Part shown: positions 56,162 to 64,000 of the stretch, piece by piece
How the letters are laid out: each line of letters starts with the position of its first letter
How positions within the stretch are numbered: position 1 is the first letter of the stretch
Source of the DNA: Blastococcus mobilis
GTDB taxonomy: Bacteria > Actinomycetota > Actinomycetes > Mycobacteriales > Geodermatophilaceae
NCBI RefSeq assembly: GCF_900188025.1
Contig: NZ_FZNO01000011.1
Span: forward strand, 102,535 to 166,534
DNA length: 64,000 nt
Reading direction: 5' to 3'
The notes under the pieces: generated by a model
Told to the model about the DNA's origin: nothing
The model's input: the letters and a program-made list of their open reading frames with translations, nothing else
The model's database searches: none
Position numbers and translations under genes: made by a program

Positions 56162-56387
56162 TGGGCGCCGACCACGAGTGGTCGCCGCGCCTGCGTCCCA
56201 GCCTGGTGGCGCTTCCTCCGGGTCCTCTCCGGTCCCGCGCCAGCCAGTGTCCAGTTACCGGCGTTCGACAACCGCAGCAGAACAGGAGAAGCGCGGAAGG
56301 AAAACAGGAGGACTCCCGACAAGGACAGTCTGACTCCCACATCTCTGCCGCGGCTGCCCGCGGCGTCGGGTCGGCGACGATGGCGCC

Positions 56388-57425
56388 GTGCATGTGGACG
56401 AGCTGGACCGTGTTGACCGCGAGGTCAGGGAGGCGGCGGCTGGGCCGCCGGAGGCGTACGCGCGGGTGCTGGAGCGGGCGCTCGCGGCGTGCGACGCCGA
56501 CCCGGCCGCGGCGGAGTACCTCGACGTGCTGGAGCTGCACGACGAGCTCGCCGACGCCTACGACCGGCTGGGCCGGGTGGAGGACGCGCTGCGGCACGCG
56601 GACGTGCTGGTCGAACAGGGCTATCGGTGTGAGCCGGATCCGCGCTGCCGGCGGGCGGAGATCCTGACCCGCCACGGGCAGCTGCAGGAGGCGGCGGCGA
56701 TCTGGGACGAGGTCGCGCGCGACACGCCGGAGGACGTGTGGCTCTACAACAACGCCGGGCTGGAGTACGCGGCGATCGGGGAGCACGAGCTCGCGCTCGG
56801 CTGGCTGACGAAGGGACTCGAGCTGGCGGTGCGCACCGGGGACCCGGAGCGGCTGGTGGGTCAGCTGCGGCAACTGCGGGCGGAGAGCCTGGCCGTGCTG
56901 GGGCTGGAGCCGGACCGGCTGCAGTCCGTTGGGCCTCGGCCGGTGGCGCGCACGTCGGCGCGCCGCCCGGGACCCGCGAGGGCGCCGGCTGGGGGAACGC
57001 GCGGCCACGCCGGGCAGCCGCCAGTGGCCTGGGCGTGGCTGCCCGCCGACGAGTACGCGGACCTGGAACGGCGCTGGCCCGACATCGCCCACGGTCCGGC
57101 CGCGCGCGACGACGACGGTGGCGTCGTCGAGCATGCGACGTACTGCCGCCGGATGGAGGGTCGGCTGCGCCAGGCGCGGGAGGCCGGGATGACCGCGGTG
57201 CGCATCGCGCCGCTGCGGTGGGCGGAGTACCTGGCGTGGCGGGATGCGAACCGGGATGAGGATGGCGATCCGGCGCAGCTGCGCGCCCGGTACGCGGCCG
57301 ACCTCTGCCGCGACCCGACGAGGGTGATCGCCTGGCCGCCCGCTCGCAACGAGCGGTGCTGGTGCGGCTCGGGGCGCAAGTACAAGAAGTGCTGCGCCGC
57401 GCCCGGCCCGGCCGCGGCGCGGTGA
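56388..57425 (+). CDS. TPR-repeat protein with C-terminal SEC-C zinc motif
   Basis: 345 residues. Tetratricopeptide-like helices fill about 15-185 (AYDRLGRVEDALRHADVLVE, LYNNAGLEYAAIGEHELALG). A Pro/Arg-rich linker follows, then a second domain, and the C-terminus ends NERCWCGSGRKYKKCCA, the SEC-C zinc-binding motif first known from SecA. GTG at 56388. Its stop overlaps the next gene by GTGA, so the pair is coupled. Function unknown; TPR and SEC-C both suggest protein binding. Confidence 0.8.
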   Translation: MHVDELDRVDREVREAAAGPPEAYARVLERALAACDADPAAAEYLDVLELHDELADAYDRLGRVEDALRHADVLVEQGYRCEPDPRCRRAEILTRHGQLQEAAAIWDEVARDTPEDVWLYNNAGLEYAAIGEHELALGWLTKGLELAVRTGDPERLVGQLRQLRAESLAVLGLEPDRLQSVGPRPVARTSARRPGPARAPAGGTRGHAGQPPVAWAWLPADEYADLERRWPDIAHGPAARDDDGGVVEHATYCRRMEGRLRQAREAGMTAVRIAPLRWAEYLAWRDANRDEDGDPAQLRARYAADLCRDPTRVIAWPPARNERCWCGSGRKYKKCCAAPGPAAAR

Positions 57426-58513
57426 AGACCACCCGGCTGCGGGTGACCTTGGCCGAGGTAAGCCCGACGGTGCGGCGGGTGATCGACGTCCCGGCCGCGA
57501 TCACCCTGGACGAGCTGCACGACGTGCTGCAGGTCGCGCTCGGCTGGACCGACTCGCACCTGCACCAATACCGCACCAGCGCGGCCGTCTACTCGATCGC
57601 GAGCGACGACTGGGACGACGAGGGCGAGACCGACGAACGGGGCGTGCGGCTGTCCGCGCTGCCCCCACGGTTCACCTACCTCTACGACTTCGGCGACGGC
57701 TGGACCCACGACGTGCAGGTGCTCGGCTCCGGCGGCGACGTCGCCGGCTGTGTCGACGGTGAGGGCGCCTGCCCACCGGAGGACTGCGGCGGCCCGCCCG
57801 GCTACGCCGAGCTACTGACGGCGGTGACCGACCCTCGGCACCCGGAGCGCCAGGCGATGCGCGAGTGGGCCGGGGAACGGCTGCGCCCGTTCGACCAGCA
57901 GACGGCCGACCGGCGGGTGCGCGACGCCGTGGGCAGTGTGCCGGAGAGCGTCCGGCTGCTGCTCGGTCTGCTGGCCGACGGCGCCAAGCTGACCCCGGGC
58001 GGTCGGCTGCCGCGCGTGGTCGTGCGCGCCGTCCAGCAGCGGCGCCCGGACTGGTATCCGCTCGGCCGTCCGGCGTCGATCGAGGAGGACCTGCTGCCGC
58101 TGGCCGCGCTGCACGACGTCCTCCGCCACGTCGGCCTGCTGCGGCTGGCGGGCGGCGTGCTCCGCCCGACGAAGGCCGCCGGCGATGAGGTCGAGACCGT
58201 CCGCCGGCTGCGCACCTGGTTCCCGCCACGGGAATTCCACACGCTCGTCGCCGAACGGGCGATGGCTCTGGTCGCCGCACGCGGACCGCTGAAGGTGCCG
58301 GACCTGGCTGCCGAGGTCTTCGCAATGCTCGGTCAGGGCTGGCGCCGCGGGAACGACCCGATCACGGTCACCGACGTCCAACACGACCTGTACCGCCTGG
58401 CGCACCAGCTGGCGGCGGTGGACATGCTCGCGGCCATCTCGCCGGCGTGGACCGCGGGACCGTCGGCCCGCTCCCTGCTCCCCGGCGTGGCGCTTCTCGC
58501 CGACCTTGTCTGA
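57422..58513 (+). CDS. Plasmid pRiA4b ORF-3-family protein
   Basis: 363 residues. The N-terminal domain (about 1-150) reads LRVTLAEVSPTVRRVIDVPA, LHDVLQVALGWTDSHLHQY and FTYLYDFGDGWTHDVQV, with GACPPEDCGGPPGY, the standard pRiA4b ORF-3 block (PF07929). The remaining 200 residues are a helical region seen in larger members. The family occurs on plasmids and mobile DNA, function unknown. GTG start overlaps the SEC-C gene, a pairing worth noting. Confidence 0.85.
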   Translation: MKTTRLRVTLAEVSPTVRRVIDVPAAITLDELHDVLQVALGWTDSHLHQYRTSAAVYSIASDDWDDEGETDERGVRLSALPPRFTYLYDFGDGWTHDVQVLGSGGDVAGCVDGEGACPPEDCGGPPGYAELLTAVTDPRHPERQAMREWAGERLRPFDQQTADRRVRDAVGSVPESVRLLLGLLADGAKLTPGGRLPRVVVRAVQQRRPDWYPLGRPASIEEDLLPLAALHDVLRHVGLLRLAGGVLRPTKAAGDEVETVRRLRTWFPPREFHTLVAERAMALVAARGPLKVPDLAAEVFAMLGQGWRRGNDPITVTDVQHDLYRLAHQLAAVDMLAAISPAWTAGPSARSLLPGVALLADLV

Positions 58514-58536
58514 ATCGCGTCCTCCCTGATGGCTGC

Positions 58537-58914
58537 TCAGGGCTGCCGAGCATCAACCAGGTCCTTGATGATCTCGAAGTCGGCAAGGTTGTGCGTGAGG
58601 AGGGGAACCTTCTCTACGGTCGCGGTTGCCGCTATCGCGAGGTCGATCTGCCGACGCCGAGGGTTGCCGCCCCGTTGTGTGACCGCTGCCGCAAGCCGAC
58701 CCCACGCCCGCGCCACCTCGACGCTGATGGGGAGCGGGTCGAACGCCGCCTCGATCGCGGCCAAACGGTCCATGCGGCGGGCCCGCTCGTCGTCATCCTC
58801 AGCTACGAGAACACCGAAGTGCAGCTCGGTGATCGAAGCAACGCTGATCGCCGCCTCGACGTGGGCCGGCGCGTCCGCGCCGATGAGGACCGAGGTGTCG
58901 AGCACCGCCTTCAT
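58537..58914 (-). CDS. PIN-domain toxin (VapC-like)
   Basis: 125 residues. PIN acidic residues: VLDTSVLIGAD (Asp near 6), TELHFG (Glu near 30), and IDLAIAATA (Asp near 90) with the last acidic HNLADFEII near 110. These form the Mg-dependent RNase site, all present. It overlaps the antitoxin gene upstream by four bases (ATG within its end). The RNA target is not readable. Confidence 0.9.
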   Translation of the reverse strand: MKAVLDTSVLIGADAPAHVEAAISVASITELHFGVLVAEDDDERARRMDRLAAIEAAFDPLPISVEVARAWGRLAAAVTQRGGNPRRRQIDLAIAATATVEKVPLLTHNLADFEIIKDLVDARQP

Positions 58915-59159
58915 CGGCAGAACGGGTCGCTCAGCTCAGCGCCGAGCTGAGTCAGGTCGTCGTCCAGACACCGCGGCGGCGGCCCGTGCCAGATCCCGGC
59001 GAGCGCAGGACCGCTGACCCAACGGCGCCGGTGTGCCGGTCGTAGCTCTGCCACGGGGCGGCCGGCGACGGTCACGGTGAACGTCTCGCCGGCTTCCACG
59101 CGACGCAGCACATCGCCCACCTGGTTGCGAAGCTGCTTCTGCGGGATCGTGTCCACCAC
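58911..59159 (-). CDS. Phd/YefM-type antitoxin (VapB-like)
   Basis: 82 residues. The N-terminal DNA-binding part TIPQKQLRNQVGDVLRRVEA with GETFTVTVAGRPVAELRPA is the Phd/YefM fold. The C-terminal tail (about 50-82) would wrap the toxin. A GTAGCA/TGCTAC palindrome lies 7 bases upstream of the start and is the probable autoregulatory operator. Confidence 0.9.
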   Translation of the reverse strand: MVDTIPQKQLRNQVGDVLRRVEAGETFTVTVAGRPVAELRPAHRRRWVSGPALAGIWHGPPPRCLDDDLTQLGAELSDPFCR

Positions 59160-59165
59160 GCCATA

Positions 59166-59181
59166 GTAGCACTTCTGCTAC
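59166..59181. promoter_or_regulatory. VapBC operator (GTAGCA-CTTC-TGCTAC)
   Basis: A perfect inverted repeat of six bases with a four-base spacer immediately upstream of the antitoxin start. Such palindromes bind the VapBC complex. The rest of the gap to 59456 holds no gene I can support. Confidence 0.6.
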
Positions 59182-59456
59182 CCACGTTCGAGCGAGATCC
59201 GCTACCGCAGCGCAGCTGGGCACCCCAGACGGTCAAAAGGCAGTCGCTCGACTGGTCGGACCTCGGCCTCCCGCCGGAGCGGACAGGCCGCTCGTACGGG
59301 CCGCTTGTTCGAGGCGCCCGCTATGGTCGAGATCCAACTGACCGTGGTTGACGCGCTGTCCCAGAAGGCGGCTAATCCGAAAATTACTGGTGGATGGGCG
59401 GGCGGCAGCGTCCCGGAGCGCAGCCGGGATGGTCGTTGCGAGCGGGCGGGAGGAGA

Positions 59457-60713
59457 TCAGGCCGCGGGGTTGAGGGTCACGCTGTAGCCCAAGGACTGCA
59501 GTTCTCGGATGTGCTGGCGGACCTTGCGTTCGGGGTTGGTGCGGGAGGCGTAGTAGTCCGGGCCGAGGTCGACGAACTGGGCTTCGTCGTCGGAGAGCAG
59601 GGCCCAGATGATGACCAGGATCGAGCGGCCGACCGCGACGATCGCCCGCTTCTTGCCGCGGCGGCGGGCGATCCGCCGATACCGCTCGCCGAGGAAGGTG
59701 TCGGTGCGGGCGGCGCTGACTGCTGCCTCGCCGACCACCCGCGCCAGATAGCGGTTGCCCTTCCCCGTCCCCGCCTTGCCCTTCGGGCGACCGGCGGACT
59801 CACTCACCCCTGGCGCGAAGCGCGCCCACGAGGTCAGGTGCGCCGGCGTCGGAAAACGGCCCATGTCGGTGCCGATCTCGGCGAGGATCATCTGCGCGGC
59901 GACCGGCCCCAGCCCAGGAATGGCGTCCAGGCGGACCACGGCGGGCGCGAGCTCGCCGATCTGGGCGTCGATTCGGGCCTGCACGGTGGCGATGTCGGCG
60001 GTGACCGCGTCGACCCGCTGCAGCATCTGGGTCAGCAGGAAGGCGTGGTGGTCGGTGAACCGGCCGGTCAGCGCCTCGGTTAGCCGGGCGGTCTTGGACC
60101 GCAGGCTGCCCCGGGCCAGCGCGGCGAGCACGGCTGGGTCACGCTCGCCGGCGATGAGCGCGGCCATCATCGCCCGACCGGAGGCGCCGAACGGGTCGCT
60201 GACCACGACCGAGAGCTTGATCAGCGCATCCTCGAGCAGCTTCTCCACGCGCTGCTTCTCCGCGGTGCGCACGGCGAGCAGATCGACCCGGTAGCGGGTC
60301 AGGTCGCGCAGCTCCCGGATCGCCGGCGGCGGCACGAAGCTGGGCCGCAGCATCTGCCGCTCGGCGACCTTGCACAGCCACACCGCGTCCAGCCGGTCGG
60401 TCTTGGGCCGCCCGGGCAGGTGCTTGACGTCCTTGGCGTTGACCAGCCACGTCTCGAAGCGGTCCTCCAGCAGGTAGAACGGCGCCCGCCAGTAGTCGCT
60501 GGTCGCCTCCATCACCACCCGGGTCACTCCCAGGCCGGCCAGCCAGTCGCCCAGCCCCAGGAGCGCGGCGGTCATCGTGGAAACGGTGCGAATCTCCTGC
60601 ATCCGCTGCCCGCGCGGACCGGGCACCCGCGCGCAGCACACCACTTCGCCCTTGCTGACATCCAGCGCCGCGATCCGTTCGATGATCTCGGGCTCGTCGG
60701 TCTCGATCTGCAT
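59457..60713 (-). CDS. IS110-family transposase
   Basis: 418 residues. The RuvC-like DEDD domain has ALDVSKGEVV (Asp near 18), VVMEATSDYW (Glu near 64) and KTDRLDA (Asps near 103-106). The C-terminal Tnp_20 region shows LDAIPGLGPVAAQMILAEIG near 255 and the serine-containing SWARFAPGVSES. The ATG at 60713 follows GAGGAGG at 9 bases. The element has no terminal repeats in the family; the ends are not defined here. Relatives use a bridge RNA from the non-coding flank. Confidence 0.93.
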   Translation of the reverse strand: MQIETDEPEIIERIAALDVSKGEVVCCARVPGPRGQRMQEIRTVSTMTAALLGLGDWLAGLGVTRVVMEATSDYWRAPFYLLEDRFETWLVNAKDVKHLPGRPKTDRLDAVWLCKVAERQMLRPSFVPPPAIRELRDLTRYRVDLLAVRTAEKQRVEKLLEDALIKLSVVVSDPFGASGRAMMAALIAGERDPAVLAALARGSLRSKTARLTEALTGRFTDHHAFLLTQMLQRVDAVTADIATVQARIDAQIGELAPAVVRLDAIPGLGPVAAQMILAEIGTDMGRFPTPAHLTSWARFAPGVSESAGRPKGKAGTGKGNRYLARVVGEAAVSAARTDTFLGERYRRIARRRGKKRAIVAVGRSILVIIWALLSDDEAQFVDLGPDYYASRTNPERKVRQHIRELQSLGYSVTLNPAA

Positions 60714-61103
60714 CGCTGTCGCCTCCTCGGTCCAACCAGAGGCGGCCACCCGTAGGAGCTGCAGGGAACGGCGAATCTAATCCTCGTGCTCGAAGCACAC
60801 GCAACGGCCCATAGCACAGCTCCCGGCGCCCGACTTCAGAACGGCCTCGCGCGACCATGCCACCACGACGTCAACGGGCAGCCGCGCACCATTTTCAGCC
60901 CGGAACGGCGCTCCCCGACAGGGGACAAGCAGGACTTCAGAGACAGTTGCCGTCAAATGCAGCTATGACCTGGGTCCACGCCGATCTGTCCTGCGCGGCA
61001 TGCGAACTGCCGCCGTTCGTGCAGGCCGCTCGGAACCTGCTGTCCACGGCGGCGACGGCGCGGGATGCTGGCGTTGACGTCCCTCGCCCACGGGTGGTGC
61101 GTG
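60714..61103. other. Non-coding flank of the IS110 element
   Basis: About 390 bases with no supportable gene. In the IS110 group the region upstream of the transposase codes a bridge RNA; the part next to 60714 is the place to look. The far part (about 60960-61100) may already be host DNA. Confidence 0.3.
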
Positions 61104-61493
61104 ATGCCCGATCGACGCTCCGGCCGATTCCTCATGGCGGTCATCGATGGAGGTGGCACGCTTCCACCGGCCATGGGGCTGGCCGCTGAGCTGGTCCGGC
61201 GCGGTCACTCCGTCGAGGTCATCGCGGATCGCCCGATGGGTGTCGGGCCGGTGGACACTGCGCTTTCAGGCGGCCGTCCTCTGAGGAGCGTCATGAGGAG
61301 CAGGTGCCGGGGTCTGCGCGCCGCCGTTGATGGCGTCCCGCTGCCGCTGAGGGCGTCCCGCTGCCTCCCCAGCTTCCACCTGTCAGCGCCCTGGCGGTCC
61401 AGGCATGGCTGCCCGCCGACACGCCAGCCGAGTGGGCGTCATCCACCGAAGTCCCCCCGCCCCGCTAGGACACCTCGAGTGAGAAAAGGGTAA
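61104..61493 (+). pseudogene. Glycosyltransferase (GT-B, MGT-like) N-terminal remnant
   Basis: An ATG-started frame gives RFLMAVIDGGGTLPPAMGLA then AELVRRGHSVEVIADRP, the N-terminal Rossmann entry of UDP-sugar-dependent glycosyltransferases. After about 50 residues the similarity stops and the frame turns to Pro/Arg-rich translation. No C-terminal donor-binding domain follows. Likely a truncated gene left by rearrangement next to the IS110 element. Confidence 0.5.
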
Positions 61494-61505
61494 GGAGTGC
61501 GATCA

Positions 61506-61952
61506 GTGGACGGGTCCGCCGTCTTCCCACTACGCCCCGAGGAAACCTGGGACCTCCTGTTCGGTGATCGACTGCGGCACGTAGTGCAGTTCTCGCCGAC
61601 GGTCGCCGCTGTCGAGAACTATGAGATGCGCCCGGACGGGACACCCCGGTACACGATGGTCAACAAGCTCGGCCCCTTCCGGAAGCGGAGCATATCGGAC
61701 TACTTCATCTACGAACGCCCGGCTCGTTCCGCCAATCGGGTTCTCGGCCTCCCGTTGCGTGGTGCGTTGTACATGACGTTCGAACCCGTCTCGGGAGGAA
61801 CGCGCGTGAGCGCGCATTGGCAGGTGCACTCACGGCATCGGCTGGCCAGCATGCTGGGGCTCGTGATGCACCCGTTGTTGACCTGGTATCTCCAGCGCGA
61901 ACTGGACGCCTGGGCCAGAGGTGCGGGACGCGGGGATGAGAGGAGACCGTGA
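61506..61952 (+). CDS. SRPBCC/START-like ligand-binding protein
   Basis: 148 residues. The helix-grip fold is suggested by FPLRPEETWDLLFGDRLRHV, GPFRKRSISDYFIYERPARS and MTFEPVSGGTRVSAHWQVHS followed by a long C-terminal helix. GTG 61506 has AAGGAG at 8 bases; the in-frame GTG at 61497 is too close to it. These proteins bind lipids, polyketides or steroids. With the methyltransferase next door it looks like a small-molecule-modifying fragment. GC content is lower here than in the core region. Confidence 0.75.
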   Translation: MDGSAVFPLRPEETWDLLFGDRLRHVVQFSPTVAAVENYEMRPDGTPRYTMVNKLGPFRKRSISDYFIYERPARSANRVLGLPLRGALYMTFEPVSGGTRVSAHWQVHSRHRLASMLGLVMHPLLTWYLQRELDAWARGAGRGDERRP

Positions 61953-62056
61953 CTCGTTACATCCACACCCCCTGTCGACCGGAGGCGCTCCGGGCCTGCA
62001 GGGCGACGAACCTGCACGTCATCCCTTCTGCATTCACTGGATGAGGAGGAGTTTCC

Positions 62057-62839
62057 ATGGCCATCGACAACGACGTCTACAACCGGCACGCGGCCAACTG
62101 GTGGGACGAGGACGAGCCACTCAACTTGCTCCATGGCAGCGTCACGCCCGCGCGCTTCGGGTACTTCGTTGCCGTGCTACAGAGGCTCGGACGCGATCCG
62201 TCCGGACTTCGCGCTCTGGACATCGGCTGCGGGGGTGGCTTTCTGGCGGAGGAGTTCGCCCGGCTGGGATGTGGGGTGGTGGGCGTCGACCCCTCCGCGC
62301 CCTCGCTGGACACCGCTCGCCGCCACGCGGAAGGGTGTGGACTTGAGATCGACTATCGCGTCGGCTCCGGTGAGGATCTTCCGGTGCAGGACGAGGAGTT
62401 CGACTTCGCCTACTGCTGCGACGTCCTGGAACACGTTACCGATCTGAATCAGGTGATTCGCGAGACAGCTCGTGTTCTGAAGCCTGGCGGGATCTACTTT
62501 TTCGACACTGTGAACCGCACACTCCTCAGCAAGGTCCTGGCCATAAAGGTCATGCAGGAGTGGCGCATGACCCGTGCTTTCGACACTCCTGTGCACGAGT
62601 GGGACATGTTCATCAAGCCGGAGGAACTCGGCTCCACGATGGCTCACCACGGGCTGCGCCTGCACGAGACGGTGGGCCTGGGGCCACGGGCAAAGAACCC
62701 AGCGACCGTCCTCGGTTTCGTGCGGGCCAGGCGGGGACGGATGTCCTACGGGGAGTTGAGCCGCAGACTCGACTTCGGGCAGACGAGGAGCCTGTCAATG
62801 TCCTACATGGGCTACGCGACACGGGAAGACACCGCCTGA
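62057..62839 (+). CDS. Class I SAM-dependent methyltransferase (UbiG-like)
   Basis: 260 residues. Motif I is ALDIGCGGGFLAEEFARLG near 53, the acidic loop VGVDPSAPS near 77, YCCDVLEHVTDLNQVIRETA near 120 and LKPGGIYFFDTVNR near 144. The N-terminal YNRHAANWWDEDEPLNLLH resembles UbiG-type O-methyltransferases. Ribosome site GAGGAGGAG sits upstream of ATG 62057. Base use (third-position A/T in places) differs from the core genes and suggests transfer. Confidence 0.88.
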   Translation: MAIDNDVYNRHAANWWDEDEPLNLLHGSVTPARFGYFVAVLQRLGRDPSGLRALDIGCGGGFLAEEFARLGCGVVGVDPSAPSLDTARRHAEGCGLEIDYRVGSGEDLPVQDEEFDFAYCCDVLEHVTDLNQVIRETARVLKPGGIYFFDTVNRTLLSKVLAIKVMQEWRMTRAFDTPVHEWDMFIKPEELGSTMAHHGLRLHETVGLGPRAKNPATVLGFVRARRGRMSYGELSRRLDFGQTRSLSMSYMGYATREDTA

Positions 62840-63130
62840 GACTGAGGGTGAGACCAACGCCGGCGGCCAACGCCCACCTCGATAGAACCAGGAAGCAGTG
62901 ATTGCGCGCGTGTGGGGCTGAGCCCGGTCGGCGGCGTGGGCGGTCGACGTGGGCTGCGATCTCCACGGACGTCTCCTCGGGGGGAGATAGTCGGCCACCG
63001 CCTTCTTCCGCCCAGCCAGGCTCAGCCATGGTCGAGAGCCTGACTCATTCACCGCTGCAGATATCCCATAATGGGCCGCTCGGGGACACCGGCAGCAGTG
63101 TGGGTGCGCACATCCTCCGCAGGACAGTCC

Positions 63131-63520
63131 CTAGGCGGGCGGAGCAAAGAACTCGAGCGGAAGGCCATCCGGGTCCCGGAACGAGAGGCCGAAGCCGTAG
63201 CTGGCCTCCTCGATACCGCCGTGCCGGATCCCGAGCTCGTCGAGTCGGGCGGCCCACTGCGCCAGTTCGGCCCGGTCGGCGCATGCGAAGGAGAGGTGGT
63301 CGAGGCCCGGACGCCGCTCGTCGAACCGGACGTCGTCGAGGCCGTCCGGGAACTCGTGCAGGCCGACCAGCGTGTCGCCCAGCGACCATACGACGTGCCG
63401 GAACGGACCGGTGTCCTCGTCCAGGACTGGTTCAGCGCCGAACAGCTGCCGGTACCAGGGAACGCTCCGCTCGAGATCGGCGACCGTGAGCGCGACATGG
63501 GCGATGCGGGGAAATGACAT
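63131..63520 (-). CDS. VOC-family (glyoxalase/dioxygenase fold) protein
   Basis: 129 residues. Two beta-alpha-beta-beta-beta modules: HVALTVADLERSVPWYRQLF near 8-27 and LDHLSFACADRAELAQW near 73-89, ending SFRDPDGLPLEFF. The metal ligands of VOC enzymes are H8-like, H74-like and E125-like, all present. Start 63520 has GGAGGGG upstream. Possible lyase, epimerase or resistance protein. Confidence 0.88.
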   Translation of the reverse strand: MSFPRIAHVALTVADLERSVPWYRQLFGAEPVLDEDTGPFRHVVWSLGDTLVGLHEFPDGLDDVRFDERRPGLDHLSFACADRAELAQWAARLDELGIRHGGIEEASYGFGLSFRDPDGLPLEFFAPPA

Positions 63521-63905
63521 GGTGAAACCCCTCCAAGGTGGAACCCGTCGGCGAGGGTCGTCCTGCATCGTGTGCGGACCAGGCCGACGCGTCAAGGGCC
63601 GCGCCCGGCCGGACCCGGACCCTCCGCCGGGACCCGCTGCTCGACCGCAGACGGCCCTCTGGGTCCTCGGGTCGGGCCGTGCGACCGCCACAGCGAACAG
63701 GACCCACCGGCGGCATCGTGCGATTGCTCTGCTGGACGAGGGCTGACACCGCTCTGGCGGGAACCGCAGTGAGAGATCGGGGGTTGTGGAGGTCGCTGGA
63801 GCGTTCGGGACGACTGGACCTGCTGTGTGGCCGCTCTGTCTTCGCACGGGGTGACGCGGCCCGTTGACATTCTGGTATCGCGCTTCTGTCCCTTAAGTGG
63901 GCCGT
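63521..63905. other. Stretch with no supportable gene
   Basis: Small overlapping frames on both strands, all Arg/Pro/Gly-rich and without domain features. I see no RNA gene or clear repeat. It includes the promoter region of the VOC gene at its left end. Confidence 0.4.
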
Positions 63906-64000
63906 TTAGAGCTGCCGCCAGTAGGTGCGGTCGCGGCGTTCGGCGTGGCTGATCGTCATGGGCAGGCACGAGCGCCACGCTCGCGAAGGTGCTAACGCTC
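63906..64000 (-). CDS. Possible C-terminal end of a gene entering from the right
   Basis: An open frame from the right edge ends SHAERRDRTYWRQL and a TAA at 63906. Only about 31 residues, so coding is uncertain. The Arg/Tyr-rich end resembles nothing I can name with confidence. It could be chance. Confidence 0.2.
   Translation of the reverse strand, partial: ALAPSRAWRSCLPMTISHAERRDRTYWRQL

Overview
The window comes from a high-GC actinobacterium. The core gene order phoH-ybeY-corC-era-recO-uppS-fur-glyS-dusB-ppdK-dnaG, many GTG/TTG starts with 4-base GTGA/ATGA overlaps, F420-type luciferase-like oxidoreductases, and a likely selenoprotein whose selenocysteine position is read as UAG all point to Geodermatophilaceae (Blastococcus/Geodermatophilus relatives). 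The family assignment is an inference.

Region 1 (1-31.5 kb) is a catabolic island for a carboxylic acid handled as CoA thioesters. It has a branched-chain-type ABC importer with an acyl-CoA synthetase embedded (6.1-13.1 kb), a GrdB-like selenoprotein at the end of that operon (13.1-14.0 kb), a plus-strand operon ACAD-SDR-thiolase-ligase-CoA transferase-nitroreductase (14.15-20.7 kb), and a convergent eight-gene minus-strand operon (20.8-28.8 kb) with thiolase/DUF35, SDR, two CoA ligases, two enoyl-CoA hydratases and an ACAD. One more ACAD follows (28.9-30.1 kb). Two of the three ACADs carry Asp where the usual catalytic Glu sits, as in cyclohexanecarboxyl-CoA pathways. Five copies of a 14-bp operator (TGAYRC-N3-YGTCA) stand before five transcription units; a TetR gene (4.2-4.9 kb) is the obvious candidate regulator.

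Region 2 (31.6-49.7 kb) is conserved housekeeping DNA: PhoH interrupted by a class-3-type intein with LAGLIDADG motifs, YbeY, CorC, Era, RecO, UppS, a Fur/Zur regulator, GlyS, DusB, PPDK and DnaG, plus small membrane proteins. A structured leader precedes ppdK and a large inverted repeat lies between glyS and dusB.

Region 3 (49.8-64 kb) is accessory. A tRNA-Asn(GUU) with a strong terminator is followed by a tyrosine integrase and a 1,201-residue MobF relaxase/helicase, then a frameshifted HTH gene, a TPR/SEC-C protein, a pRiA4b ORF-3-family protein, a VapBC pair, an IS110-family transposase, a glycosyltransferase remnant, an SRPBCC protein, a UbiG-like methyltransferase and a VOC protein. It looks like a decayed or chimeric integrative element; no second attachment site was found.

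The most exciting item is 13111-14033: an in-frame TAG in a U/C-P-V-C motif, followed at once by an almost continuous 15-step hairpin of bacterial SECIS geometry, consistent with UAG-encoded selenocysteine. Three genes (1693-2177, 13111-14033, 55289-56001) are each broken by what looks like loss of one base; sequencing error must be excluded.
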